Shown: in pieces, positions 42,995 through 52,324 of the stretch
Numbering within the stretch: the first letter of the stretch is position 1
Layout of the letters: each line of letters opens with the position of its first letter
NCBI GenBank assembly: GCA_021817045.1
Contig: JAKAWG010000008.1
Span: forward strand, 43,323-107,322
DNA length: 64,000 nt
Direction: 5' to 3'
DNA from: Acidobacteriota bacterium
GTDB lineage: Bacteria > Acidobacteriota > Terriglobia > UBA7540
Translations under genes and position numbers: made by a program
Notes under the pieces: model-generated
What the model was told of the DNA's origin: nothing
Seen by the model: the letters and a program-made list of their open reading frames with translations, nothing else
Databases searched by the model: none

Positions 42995-45900
42995 TTACTG
43001 CCAGTTGACGCGCACCCGTTTGAGAGGCGTGATGCGCACCGGCCCCAGCAATCCGGAGCGCGGCAGCGGCTTGAATCCGAACAGTTCTTGCCCCTGCGGC
43101 GTGTTGTCGAACAGTCCTCCTCCGTAGACTGCTTTGAGCTTGGGCGGCAGTGGAGGAACGCTCTTCCAACCTGCCACGCGGTTAATCAGCGTGTTGGTAA
43201 CAAGAATCCTCATGACGTTCTTGCCTGGTTTCACGTGCGAAGTTACATCCAGCGTCTGCCCGCGCATCCAGATCACACCTACGCGGTTACCGTTGAGCTC
43301 AACTTCAGCTAGGTTGCCTACAGCCCCTAGGCTCAGCCGGAGCTGAAGGTGATCGCGAAAGTAAGCGGTGGGCAGGTTAAACGCGATCGTATACCGGCCG
43401 GTACCGCTAAAGTGCTTTATGGACGGATCGTCTGTCCAGGAAGCGAGCTGTGACAGCGTCCTTTCAGTCCGTGGGAATCCATCGCCTTCAAGTTCGAGTT
43501 GCCAATGGCCGGCAATTTCGTACTGGCCTGGAATGGAATCGACGGCCACCAGGCGAGTTGAACGGTGTTCATGCCCGGCTGGCACGACGAAGTGAACACC
43601 GTTTTGAGCGGCGAATGCCTGCATTCCGCTCGAATCAACTTCCAACACTTTCGCAAAGCTGCTATACAAGACGTGCGGGGAATCTCCCGGTGCGAATACG
43701 AAGATGGTAGATTCGAACGGCGCCAACCTCACTGGCAACAAGGTGCTTTCGGCCTGTTCCTCATATTCATAAAGAGGTTTTATCTCGCCGTTGTAGGGAT
43801 TCCATTCCTCGGGCGCCTTTCCGGACACGCGGAACGCCACGCGCCAATTCACGGGCCGGCTTTGCACGTTGGAGACAAAATAGATGTCCCGATCAGGCAA
43901 TTTCCGGTGCATGAACGTGAGGCCTTTGTTCTCTCGCAAGGCTTCACGAACAAAGTTGATGCCGAGATCCGGTGTGACATGCCGTCGTAAGGTGTTCACA
44001 AATGGGTCGAACACGCTGCTGCGCCGGTCAAGCGGGTTCGTCCGATCGATAACCTTCTTGATGAAGTATGTCTTTCCTTGCCGGTATCGATGAGCGCCCG
44101 TACCGTCGCGCCCAACGGGCTCGCGAAACATCTCTGCCGCAATGGCGCGGACCTCCTCGCTCCTCCGCCGATAACCGGCGAGGCCGGTCGAAGCTCCTGG
44201 CGTCTGTTCAAGCGCAATGACCACCCCACCATCCTGAGCGAACTGTTGAACTCGCTTCATAGTTTCGAGCGGCAGGGCATGGATGTTGGGCAGGATGAGG
44301 ACTCGGAACGTCAGGTTGGCGACACGAATCATCCCGTTTGAAAGATCCGCGTGATTCCGGAGCATATCATCGTTGAGAAGGTTGAAATCATATCCGTTGG
44401 CAAGCATCAGCTTTCCCAAGTCACCCCACTCAAAATCACGAGTCCAGTGGCGCGCGTTCAGCACATCGAGCGTCCACTGGTTCGAGAGCGGGGAATAGAC
44501 CGCCAAGTCAGCCACCGGGTGTCCATAGCGAAGGAGCGCGGAGCAACGCGCGACATAGTCGCTGAGGAGATGGTAATAACTCCACCAAACATTCGCCGGA
44601 CTGATCACGATCTCCGCGCTGAAGCGCCGCGAGGGCACGAATTCGTGTTCTGGCGTGCCCGTGAAGCCGGCATTGTAAAACTTGTTGGCCCCGGAACGGA
44701 GGAACATGTCGCTGGCAATCTTTAACTCTTCAAGCGTTGCTCGGCCAGGCTGCCAGTGCAGAAAGGTATATGCCTCGACGCTGACGACATTACGCCCGTA
44801 TAAATGGGCGCCTGAAGCAACGTACATTTTGGGCCCGATCCGTGTGTCGAACCAGGGCACGGCGTCCTTTTCGCCTGCCGTGACCTCCATTTCGGGAATA
44901 TCGGTCATGCCGGCGCCTTGAAGGATGTCGGTGACAAAGCCGTAAGGCTGAATTCTTCCGCGAACGCCGTTCTCATGGCACCAGCGCAGGAACGTCCCAA
45001 AGAACGCTTCCATCCCTACCTGCGCGAGGAATTGATTAACGTCGTAACGAATCGCAGGCGAGAGGCCATCCACGTCGCACCAGAGGGTCGGAAGAAAGCG
45101 CACGAGGTCGTAGCCCTTGCGCCGTTTGAACTCTTCCAGCATCCCGTCATTCCAATAAATCCCGTTGCGGAAGATGGGCACCTCAAAACTGTCCCCAAAC
45201 AGGGATTCCACGGTCTTGCCGAATTCGTCGCCGAAGGCGGCCTGAAATTTCCCTCCTAGGTAGTCGCAATAATATTGCATGGCATCCTTGCTTACGTAAT
45301 CGACGACGAATTGGTGGCTATTGTCCACCAGCCAAAATGCCATCAAACGCCAACGCCCGGGCGGGATATTCCAGATGAGACGCCGCCCGCGAGCGCGCGG
45401 GGTGAGATTGGTCAAAGATGAAGGTTGCAGCCGACCTTCGGCGATCTGGACCGCTACCACCGCGACCAGCCGGTCCTCGGGTAGGATTTTGGGCCGCGAG
45501 CGGAGCACGTCGTGGGGGTTAACGACGGCGTCCGTAGGTAAATCCCCTTCGAAGATGCGCCCTCCCTCAAGGTCCACGGAACTCGCCAAAAGGTTTTGGT
45601 TGCGGTACGGCTTGGGAACCCACGTGCCACCCCAAACCCAACCAGGCCCGCCGAAATTCAGTGAAAACTCCATATGGCGTTTTTTGGCCTCGCGGATGGC
45701 GTGGAGGACCAAGTCGAAGTATGCGGGCGACAGGTAAGGGTGATTGCCGCGCTCGTAAACAGGATTCATAGTGATCTGTTCGACGCCGCCAATTCCCTGT
45801 TGATGCATCTGGTCTAGTTGCCAGGTGATGTCTTCTTTCGTCAGCGCATTACCCATCCACCACCAGCGCGTGTGGGGTCGGCAGTCCATGGGGGGTTCAA

Positions 45901-46132
45901 GAAAGCTGCTGCGCATCTGCTCAGCCTCTGCCTGTGTTGGCGCGGAAACGGCGAGTGCGCGCATTTCAGCCTCAACCTTCAGGGCCGACTCGTCGCTCCA
46001 TGGCATTGCTTTCTGTTGTACTTGAACAGGGATCAGGCCGGCTCCAGCAGCGCCCGCGCTAACTTGCAAGAAGTCGCGCCGGCTCATCCTGGCTCGCTCG
46101 ATGGATAGTTTGTGTTTGCTCTTCCCGCTCAA
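42995..46132 (-). CDS. GH106-like alpha-L-rhamnosidase, Tat-exported
   Basis: 1045 residues. Twin-arginine signal RMSRRDFLQVSAGAAGAGLI. GH106 pattern: RPHTRWWWMGNALTKEDITW, GIGGVEQITM, SLNFGGPGWVWGGTWVPK, and the long catalytic barrel with SVEAYTFLHWQPGRATLEEL and FYNAGFTGTPEHEF. A C-terminal beta-sandwich (YTIAFNLPTAYFRDHLQLRL, VIWMRGQTLDVTSHVKPGKN) resembles the galactose-binding-like domain of this family. TTG at 46132 was chosen: GGGAGG lies four bases upstream; an ATG 15 codons in is the alternative. Removes alpha-L-rhamnose from rhamnogalacturonan-type or other glycans. Followed by GH3 upstream in the same run. Confidence 0.82.
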   Translation of the reverse strand: MSGKSKHKLSIERARMSRRDFLQVSAGAAGAGLIPVQVQQKAMPWSDESALKVEAEMRALAVSAPTQAEAEQMRSSFLEPPMDCRPHTRWWWMGNALTKEDITWQLDQMHQQGIGGVEQITMNPVYERGNHPYLSPAYFDLVLHAIREAKKRHMEFSLNFGGPGWVWGGTWVPKPYRNQNLLASSVDLEGGRIFEGDLPTDAVVNPHDVLRSRPKILPEDRLVAVVAVQIAEGRLQPSSLTNLTPRARGRRLIWNIPPGRWRLMAFWLVDNSHQFVVDYVSKDAMQYYCDYLGGKFQAAFGDEFGKTVESLFGDSFEVPIFRNGIYWNDGMLEEFKRRKGYDLVRFLPTLWCDVDGLSPAIRYDVNQFLAQVGMEAFFGTFLRWCHENGVRGRIQPYGFVTDILQGAGMTDIPEMEVTAGEKDAVPWFDTRIGPKMYVASGAHLYGRNVVSVEAYTFLHWQPGRATLEELKIASDMFLRSGANKFYNAGFTGTPEHEFVPSRRFSAEIVISPANVWWSYYHLLSDYVARCSALLRYGHPVADLAVYSPLSNQWTLDVLNARHWTRDFEWGDLGKLMLANGYDFNLLNDDMLRNHADLSNGMIRVANLTFRVLILPNIHALPLETMKRVQQFAQDGGVVIALEQTPGASTGLAGYRRRSEEVRAIAAEMFREPVGRDGTGAHRYRQGKTYFIKKVIDRTNPLDRRSSVFDPFVNTLRRHVTPDLGINFVREALRENKGLTFMHRKLPDRDIYFVSNVQSRPVNWRVAFRVSGKAPEEWNPYNGEIKPLYEYEEQAESTLLPVRLAPFESTIFVFAPGDSPHVLYSSFAKVLEVDSSGMQAFAAQNGVHFVVPAGHEHRSTRLVAVDSIPGQYEIAGHWQLELEGDGFPRTERTLSQLASWTDDPSIKHFSGTGRYTIAFNLPTAYFRDHLQLRLSLGAVGNLAEVELNGNRVGVIWMRGQTLDVTSHVKPGKNVMRILVTNTLINRVAGWKSVPPLPPKLKAVYGGGLFDNTPQGQELFGFKPLPRSGLLGPVRITPLKRVRVNWQ

Positions 46133-46144
46133 TTAACCTCCCTA

Positions 46145-48382
46145 TCACGCGATGAGCTGCAACTGTGCTTTGAGCCGGATGGCGGCCGACGAAGCGCCAG
46201 CTAGGATGTCCACCGTGCCCGGCTCGACGACAAAGTCATACTTGGCCTCATCCCAGTAGGCGAGCGCCTGATCATCATGCGCCAACGTGAAACTCACGGT
46301 GCGGGTTTCGCCTTGTTTCAGGGGGACACGCTCGAAGTTGGCAAGCTGCTTCAGCGGCCGCTCCACGTTGCCGCTGGTCTCGCAATGAACGTAAAGCTGA
46401 ACCACTTCGTCGCCGTCCCGGTCGCCTGTGTTCGTCACCTCCAGCTTGATCGTCACGCGGCCACCCGGTGCGAGTGTCGGCCCGCTAACCTGAAGATTCT
46501 TGTATTGAAATGTCGTGTAGCTCAGGCCGTGCCCGAAAGGATAAAGAGGTCTCCCTCGGAAGTACATATAGGTTCGGCCGTGGCGAACGTTGTAATCAGA
46601 GAACTGCGGCAGGTCTTCCACGCTCCGATACCAGGTGGTGCTCAATTTGCCGCCCGGATTGTAATCGCCAAACAACACGTCGGCCAGCGCGCTCCCCTGC
46701 TGTTCGCCTAGAAACATGCCGCCTACAATCGCCGGTAAGTGCTCCTGCTCCCAGTTCACCGCCACCGGACAGTTGGAAGAGATCACCAGAATGGTCCGCG
46801 GATTAGCCGCATGCATGGCCTGGACCAACTCATGCTGAGCGCCCGGCAAGTGGATGTGTGAGATGCGGTCGTGCGCCTCTCGATCCACCTGCTGATCGGC
46901 TCCCACGAACACCAGCACAACTTCCGCCGCCCGAGCGGCTTGGACGGCTTCGGCGAACTGCGCGGCCTGCTTTTCTCCTGTGACGCTACACCCCAAGGCA
47001 TAAGTAACCTCTATCGAGCCGCCTGGCGCCCTCAAATATTCCTTAATGCCCTGAAGCGGTGACACCAGGAAGTCGGGTTTCCCGCTATAGTTCCCCAAGT
47101 GACATACAGCGGCCATCGGGCCAATCACCGCGATTTTTTTCAGGCGAGTCTTGTTGAGCGGGAGCGTGCGGTTTTCGTTTTTGAACAACACAATCGACTG
47201 ACGCGCCGCTTCACGCGCCAGTTGCCGGTGTGCGGTGCTTTCCAAACAGGAAATGGGAATCTTGCTGTAGGGAACTTGTTCGGGTGGGTCAAACTCGCCC
47301 AGCAGGAATCGGCCAGTAAACGAGCGGACGAGCGAGTGGTCGAGAGTCGCTTCGCTGACGAGCATCTTATCTGCCGCCTCGCCTAAATACTTTTGCAGGG
47401 TGTCGCCGCAGTTGATGTCACAGCCGGCGTTCATCGCCAGCGCAGCCGCCTCAACGTAAGTCGGCACAAAATAATGAGAGTGGCAGATGCCGTGTACCGC
47501 GTCGCAGTCGGAAACCACATAGCCGCGAAAGCCCCAGCGTCCTCGCAACAAATCGGTGAGCAGAAAGCGGTTGGCGGTGGTGGGAATGCCGTTCATCGCG
47601 TTGTATGAGCTCATGACGGTGAAGACATGGCCTTCCCGGACACAAGCCTCAAAACCGCGGCTGTAATATTCCCAAAAGCTGCGCGAGTCAACCGTCGCGG
47701 ACGTCCAATAGCGGTCATTCTCAATATCGTTGGCGATAAAATGCTTGGCGCAGGCGATGGCTTTGAGGTACTGCGGATTGCGCCCTTGCATCCCGTGGAT
47801 TGTATATATCGCCATCTGGCCGACGAGGTAAGGGTCCTCGCTATAATTCTCGGCAATGCGTCCCCAACGCGGGTCGCGTGCCCCCATGTTGACCGTCGGC
47901 GGCGAAAACATCGCCGTGCTCAGGCCATCCTTCTTGTGCCACGCCCAGATTTCATCGGACACCGCCGTAAAGACCCGTTCCACCAGCGAACGATTCCACG
48001 AGCACCCCATGGCCAGCGGCAGGGGAAACGACGTGACCGGCCCGCTATGAATGAGCCCATGCAGTGCTTCGCTGCCGTAATACTTGAAAGCGGGCAGTTG
48101 AAGGCGCGGGATCGCGGGTACCGAAGATCCGAACTGGGAGATTTTTTCCTCGAGCGTCATCTTGGCCACCAGGGCCGCAGCCCGTTTGCGGGCTGCTTCA
48201 AAGTGCTCGCGGGCGATGCCGCCGGTATCGGGCGCCGGGGTCTGCTCGGGTGACGTCTGCGGGCTAGGCTCGCGCGCGGCCGCTCCTTTCCCTGTTATCA
48301 CGAGCGCGGCCCCGCCGGTGGCCGACTCCAGGAAACCACGCCGGGTAACTCGCGTCCGAGAAACCTTGTCGCCCTCTGCCAT
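46145..48382 (-). CDS. GH3 beta-glucosidase/beta-xylosidase, Tat-exported
   Basis: 745 residues. Twin-arginine signal VTRRGFLESATGGAALVITG. Nucleophile D292 in GYVVSDCDAVHGI; KHF (213-215) and NMGARDPRWGR (165-175) are the substrate-binding blocks. The C-terminal Fn3-like domain with VTIKLEVTNTGDRDGDEVVQ is present. A long central domain holds the catalytic acid region. Releases non-reducing beta-linked glucose, xylose or similar. It ends 13 bp before the start of GH106, and GH2 lies just upstream, so GH2-GH3-GH106 are probably one operon. Confidence 0.93.
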   Translation of the reverse strand: MAEGDKVSRTRVTRRGFLESATGGAALVITGKGAAAREPSPQTSPEQTPAPDTGGIAREHFEAARKRAAALVAKMTLEEKISQFGSSVPAIPRLQLPAFKYYGSEALHGLIHSGPVTSFPLPLAMGCSWNRSLVERVFTAVSDEIWAWHKKDGLSTAMFSPPTVNMGARDPRWGRIAENYSEDPYLVGQMAIYTIHGMQGRNPQYLKAIACAKHFIANDIENDRYWTSATVDSRSFWEYYSRGFEACVREGHVFTVMSSYNAMNGIPTTANRFLLTDLLRGRWGFRGYVVSDCDAVHGICHSHYFVPTYVEAAALAMNAGCDINCGDTLQKYLGEAADKMLVSEATLDHSLVRSFTGRFLLGEFDPPEQVPYSKIPISCLESTAHRQLAREAARQSIVLFKNENRTLPLNKTRLKKIAVIGPMAAVCHLGNYSGKPDFLVSPLQGIKEYLRAPGGSIEVTYALGCSVTGEKQAAQFAEAVQAARAAEVVLVFVGADQQVDREAHDRISHIHLPGAQHELVQAMHAANPRTILVISSNCPVAVNWEQEHLPAIVGGMFLGEQQGSALADVLFGDYNPGGKLSTTWYRSVEDLPQFSDYNVRHGRTYMYFRGRPLYPFGHGLSYTTFQYKNLQVSGPTLAPGGRVTIKLEVTNTGDRDGDEVVQLYVHCETSGNVERPLKQLANFERVPLKQGETRTVSFTLAHDDQALAYWDEAKYDFVVEPGTVDILAGASSAAIRLKAQLQLIA

Positions 48383-48407
48383 GACCGCTCAACCTCCGAA
48401 CGAAAAT

Positions 48408-50741
48408 TTATGTCAAGGTCTTCCGTTCGCTGTTTTGCACCGAAATCTCACTCGGCGGCAGGTTGGCGAACGTCACTCGAACGGTAATCTCTCCGGGCAT
48501 CCCGGATTTTTCAAGCGCAACACGTCCCACTCCTGCTGAAATCTTCGTCTTGGGCCAGCCGCCAACGCCGCGCACTCTGCCCGGGCCATTCACCTCAAAG
48601 TGGGCCTCACCTGATATGGGCACGCGAACGCCTTGGGCGTCGCACACGCTCATCGTGAGCTCCGAGACGCCGGAGCTGTCCGCCTCCATGAGTGCGGGTT
48701 CGGCGGTTAGTTCCAGCTTAGCGGGAGACCCGGCAGGGCGCAGTTTATCAATAATTTCCTTTCCGTTCGAATTGCCTACCGCCTTGAGCGGGCTCGCCTC
48801 ATAAGGGACGTCCCAGCGCATGGGATTCTCACCCCGCCGCACCCCCTGGGATCGCCCTCCCAGAAACAGTTCCACGGAAGCGCAGTTGGTGACCACGGTG
48901 ACCACGCGCGGCTTGCCTTCTTCGCCCGGCCACGTCCAGTGGCCGCAAAGGTGGACCATCGGCTGCTGCGTCCAGCGGCTCTTAAGGTAAAACCAAAGCT
49001 CCTTGGGCAGGCGGGTGGAGTCTATCGCGCCCGAGTGCTGTTCCGGCCAACTGGCCCAGTAATCGGTCCCGTAATCGTGCATGCACCACAAGACGCTTCC
49101 AGCCATGTATCGGCGTGACTCCAGAATGTCGAGATTCGCTTTAACCTGATCTATCTGCTTCATCTCGGCGTCCAGGTCGCCCCGTTGCGCGATGGCGTTG
49201 GAGTGTTCGCTGCAAACAAGTTTGCACTTCGGCAAAAGGGCGTGAACCTGGTCGATGCGCTCGGTATTATAGTTGATGCCAAGCACGTCAGGGGCTTCCA
49301 CGGTGCCCAATTTCCAGCCCTCGTCCGGCTTATTTTCGGCATAGACAGTGAGGCGCGTCGGATCTGCGGCGTGGGCGACGCGTTTGAGGCGCTCAAACAT
49401 CAAGCGCGACCGACCTTCGTTCATCATTCCCCAGAGAATGATGGACGGATGATTAGCATCGCGCGCGATCATCTCTCGCATCATCAATTCGGCGTTCCGC
49501 ACGAACTGCTCGCCTCCGATGAATTGCCAAGTGGCGATCTCTTCATAAACCAGAACGCCCAGCCGGTCGCAGGCATCGAGTAAAACCGGGTGCTGCGGAT
49601 AGTGCGACAGGCGCACAAAGTTTGCCCCTGCTTCTTTGAGCAGCTCTACATCGCGGACTTGCAGGTGGTCCGCCAGAGCATTGCCGAGTCCAGGATAATC
49701 CTGATGACGATTCATTCCTCGCAATTCCAGCCGCCTTCCATTCAGGAAAAACCCGTCGTTCACGGTGAATTGGTACCAGCGAATGCCGAACGAGGCGGAG
49801 TCTTGGTCGGAGGGAATGTCGCCGTCGCTCAGGCGGACGTAAACCGAGTACATGCGAGGCGTCTCCGGGGACCATAACTCGGGGTTAGGAAGCGCCTCGA
49901 AAGTGGCTTCAATGGTTTTATCTTCGCTTGGTCCAAGTGGCGCGGTAATGGTTTTCACCGCGACGATCTTTTCCGCCGGATCGCAAAGCACAAGCTTGAC
50001 GGTGCCTTGGCGTAGGTCTGAGTAGCCGTTGTGCACGTTCACCACCACGCGTACCACGGCCGCCTTTTCGGAAACTCTCGGAGTGGTAATCCGAATGCCA
50101 TACTGCGGGACGTACATGCGGTTTTTGATGACTAGCGCAGCTTGGCGATAAAGGCCTCCGTACAGGTCGTAGTCCGGAATGTCCTTCCCGGGCAGCACGC
50201 TCGGGTTGTGAACGTTCGTCACGCGAACGGCAACCAGGTTATCACCAGCCTCCACGAATTCTGTAACGTCGGCACAGAAGCCGGTAAAGCCACCCATGTA
50301 TTGGCCAACATAACGCCCATTCACCCACAGGTCTGCCAGGGAAAAGGCCGCCGCGAATTCCAAAAAAACCTTTCGGGAAGCCTGTTCGCCGGAAAGAGTG
50401 AAGTGTCTTCGGTACCAGCCGCTCCCCCGGTAATATCCTCGCACCGGCACAAAGGTGTTCTGCGCATTAAAGGAGTGCGGCAGCGCCACTCGCTCCCATC
50501 CCGGCCGCTCTTCAAAGGTGCCACGTGCTTCGCCGCCGCCAGGCTCTTCGAATGCTCCCAGCCGGAAGTGCCAGTCACGCGAGAATTGGAGCGAGTCTAC
50601 TATTCGCAAGGGGGCAGCGCCGTGTGCCGAATGTGCGTTGTCGGGGACCGTGGCAGCCACGCCAAGCGTCCCAAGCGCAACCGCACTGGTCTTCAGAAAC
50701 TCTCGGCGTGTACGCATTTTGCCTGGCTTATCCTGATCCAT
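48408..50741 (-). CDS. GH2 beta-galactosidase/glycosidase, Tat-exported
   Basis: 777 residues. Signal TRREFLKTSAVALGTLGVAA. GH2 sandwich domain (RDWHFRLGAFEEPG, GYYRGSGWYRRHFTL), immunoglobulin domain, then a TIM barrel with RGMNRHQDYPG (340-350), acid/base E442 in ILWGMMNEGR and nucleophile E512 in LVCSEHSNA. A C-terminal Ig-like part follows. Acts on beta-galactosides or related sugars such as mannosides and glucuronides. Ribosome site AGAGGT. First gene of the minus-strand GH2-GH3-GH106 run; an isomerase-like gene lies just upstream (gap 113 bp). Confidence 0.93.
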   Translation of the reverse strand: MDQDKPGKMRTRREFLKTSAVALGTLGVAATVPDNAHSAHGAAPLRIVDSLQFSRDWHFRLGAFEEPGGGEARGTFEERPGWERVALPHSFNAQNTFVPVRGYYRGSGWYRRHFTLSGEQASRKVFLEFAAAFSLADLWVNGRYVGQYMGGFTGFCADVTEFVEAGDNLVAVRVTNVHNPSVLPGKDIPDYDLYGGLYRQAALVIKNRMYVPQYGIRITTPRVSEKAAVVRVVVNVHNGYSDLRQGTVKLVLCDPAEKIVAVKTITAPLGPSEDKTIEATFEALPNPELWSPETPRMYSVYVRLSDGDIPSDQDSASFGIRWYQFTVNDGFFLNGRRLELRGMNRHQDYPGLGNALADHLQVRDVELLKEAGANFVRLSHYPQHPVLLDACDRLGVLVYEEIATWQFIGGEQFVRNAELMMREMIARDANHPSIILWGMMNEGRSRLMFERLKRVAHAADPTRLTVYAENKPDEGWKLGTVEAPDVLGINYNTERIDQVHALLPKCKLVCSEHSNAIAQRGDLDAEMKQIDQVKANLDILESRRYMAGSVLWCMHDYGTDYWASWPEQHSGAIDSTRLPKELWFYLKSRWTQQPMVHLCGHWTWPGEEGKPRVVTVVTNCASVELFLGGRSQGVRRGENPMRWDVPYEASPLKAVGNSNGKEIIDKLRPAGSPAKLELTAEPALMEADSSGVSELTMSVCDAQGVRVPISGEAHFEVNGPGRVRGVGGWPKTKISAGVGRVALEKSGMPGEITVRVTFANLPPSEISVQNSERKTLT

Positions 50742-50854
50742 CGGGACCTCTTAAAGGGAGAATGGAAAATCTCGGCGGCCCCAGTAGAAACCTCTATCGT
50801 ACTCCTTGAGGACGAAAGTTCGAATGCCGCCTCCATGGAGGGGATGGACGCTTG

Positions 50855-51766
50855 TCAGACCTTCAAATGATGAAGGTAATCGTAATCCACCTTGAGGGCC
50901 TGCCACATGGGCATATCGGGAAATGATTCCTGCTCAAGATAGTAGTGCTTGACTCCGGCGGTGCGGGCCACAGCAAACACCTGCTTCCAGTTCACCTTGT
51001 CGTCACGGCCTAATTCCGCGGTGGGGAAACCGTGGCGCAGGCTGACAAACGGTTTGGAGCCGACCTTCACACCCTTGATGTGCAGTTCCGGAAATCGGCC
51101 GGGGTAGCGCGTCATGTAATGGACCGGGTTGAAGCCGGAATAAACCATCCATCCCACGTCAATTTCGAACTTCACATATCGCGGGTCACACCATTTGAGC
51201 ATCTGGTTGTATGGGATCTTGCCTTCAGTCCGAGCGAAATCATGGTAGTGGTTGTGATATCCAAACTGAATGCCGGCTTTTTGGGTTTGGGCGCCAATCT
51301 TATTGAACTGCTCTGCGTTCCACTTCCAGTCATCGAGTGTGAAGCTCCACCGCCTTGAAGGATGAGCTGGTGGATGGGGGAGCGACACTCCCGGGCAGAT
51401 CATGTATTGCAGGTCAAGCTCCTTCGCGAAAGCAATTCGTTCGCTAAGATGTTCCCGAAGCTCGTCCAAAGAATAGTGCGCGCTGATCACCTTCATTCCC
51501 ACCGAGCGCATCGAGCGGAGAATTTCCGCAGGCGTCTTGGAATAGAAACCGGCCATCTCCACTTCCCGGTAGCCGATGTTCGCCAATTGCCTCAGAGTGC
51601 CGTCAAAATTTCGACCAATCACATCCCTCACTGTATAAAGTTGAATTCCGACGGGAAGGCCCAGCGGATTCGCTTTTGCCGGCGAGGCCCAGTCGGTGGC
51701 CGCTGAAATCGCGAGCATGCCCAGTGCTCCATCTTTTAGGAAACTTCGTCTTGTTAGTCTGTTCAT
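50855..51766 (-). CDS. Sugar phosphate isomerase/epimerase-family TIM barrel, Tat-exported
   Basis: 303 residues from the ATG at 51766, preceded by GGAGG. A Tat signal (LTRRSFLKDGALGMLAISAA) sends it to the periplasm, which is unusual for cytoplasmic xylose-isomerase-like enzymes. AP-endonuclease-2 fold: VGIQLYTVRDVIGRNFDGTL, GYREVEMAGFYSKTPAEILR, MKVISAHYSLDELREHL, FGYHNHYHDF (metal His), KFEIDVGWMVYSG, ELHIKGVKVGS and HYYLEQESFPD. Cytoplasmic members isomerise sugars; exported ones are linked to 3-keto-glycoside elimination or hydration pathways. Neighbour to the GMC oxidoreductase pair on the opposite strand, which supports the latter idea. Confidence 0.82.
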   Translation of the reverse strand: MNRLTRRSFLKDGALGMLAISAATDWASPAKANPLGLPVGIQLYTVRDVIGRNFDGTLRQLANIGYREVEMAGFYSKTPAEILRSMRSVGMKVISAHYSLDELREHLSERIAFAKELDLQYMICPGVSLPHPPAHPSRRWSFTLDDWKWNAEQFNKIGAQTQKAGIQFGYHNHYHDFARTEGKIPYNQMLKWCDPRYVKFEIDVGWMVYSGFNPVHYMTRYPGRFPELHIKGVKVGSKPFVSLRHGFPTAELGRDDKVNWKQVFAVARTAGVKHYYLEQESFPDMPMWQALKVDYDYLHHLKV

Positions 51767-52064
51767 TGATTTCCTCCATTTACGTTCTCGAGTTGGACTC
51801 AACCTCTCAAATTATCGGGATTCCGGTTCTCTGGAATGTCTCACGGATGCGAGTGCGATCTTCCCCGCCCGCCGTACGTTGGGGATGACGCGGCGCGCCC
51901 GCAGGCTGGCCCTAAAGGGCGATGGCGAACTTGACGCGCTCCGGAAACCCACCTCACCTTCCAAAGCACACCATACAACCAGAAGTTTACCGCGCATTTC
52001 AAGTGCCTGTGCTTGACCTCTTTATCGATGGCGCCGGCATTGAGGAGTTGCTCCGTGGCCTCAG

Positions 52065-52295
52065 TTGACCGGCATGCAAGCTGAAGGCAGCAAAAACTTG
52101 GACTGCGCGTTGATCACGAACACGAAGCTGCGAGAGAATCTAACCTTGCAGTTTCGTTGGGAGATGTTTCACGCCTTGAACCGAGTTGAGTTTAGCCAGC
52201 CAAACGTTAACCCGGCAAGTTCAGTGTACGGGACGGTTACTTCTCAAGCCAACTCCCCCCGTCAAATGCAGTTGTCGTCACGAGTTATGTCGTAG
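52065..52295 (+). pseudogene. 3' remnant of a TonB-dependent (Oar-like) receptor
   Basis: 76 codons from a non-credible TTG; the block KNLDCALITNTKLRENLTLQ followed by FRWEMFHALNRVEFSQPNVN matches the C-terminal end of acidobacterial Oar-like TonB-dependent receptors (pattern KNxDxSLxKNTKLxExLxLQFRxExFNxLNHxxFxQPN). It ends PRQMQLSSRVMS-stop, like the usual terminal strand. The rest of the barrel is absent, and no such receptor gene is upstream on this strand. This would have been the importer of the glycan island. Confidence 0.75.
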
Positions 52296-52324
52296 GGCTG
52301 GCCAATGAGCAGGACATAAATCAG

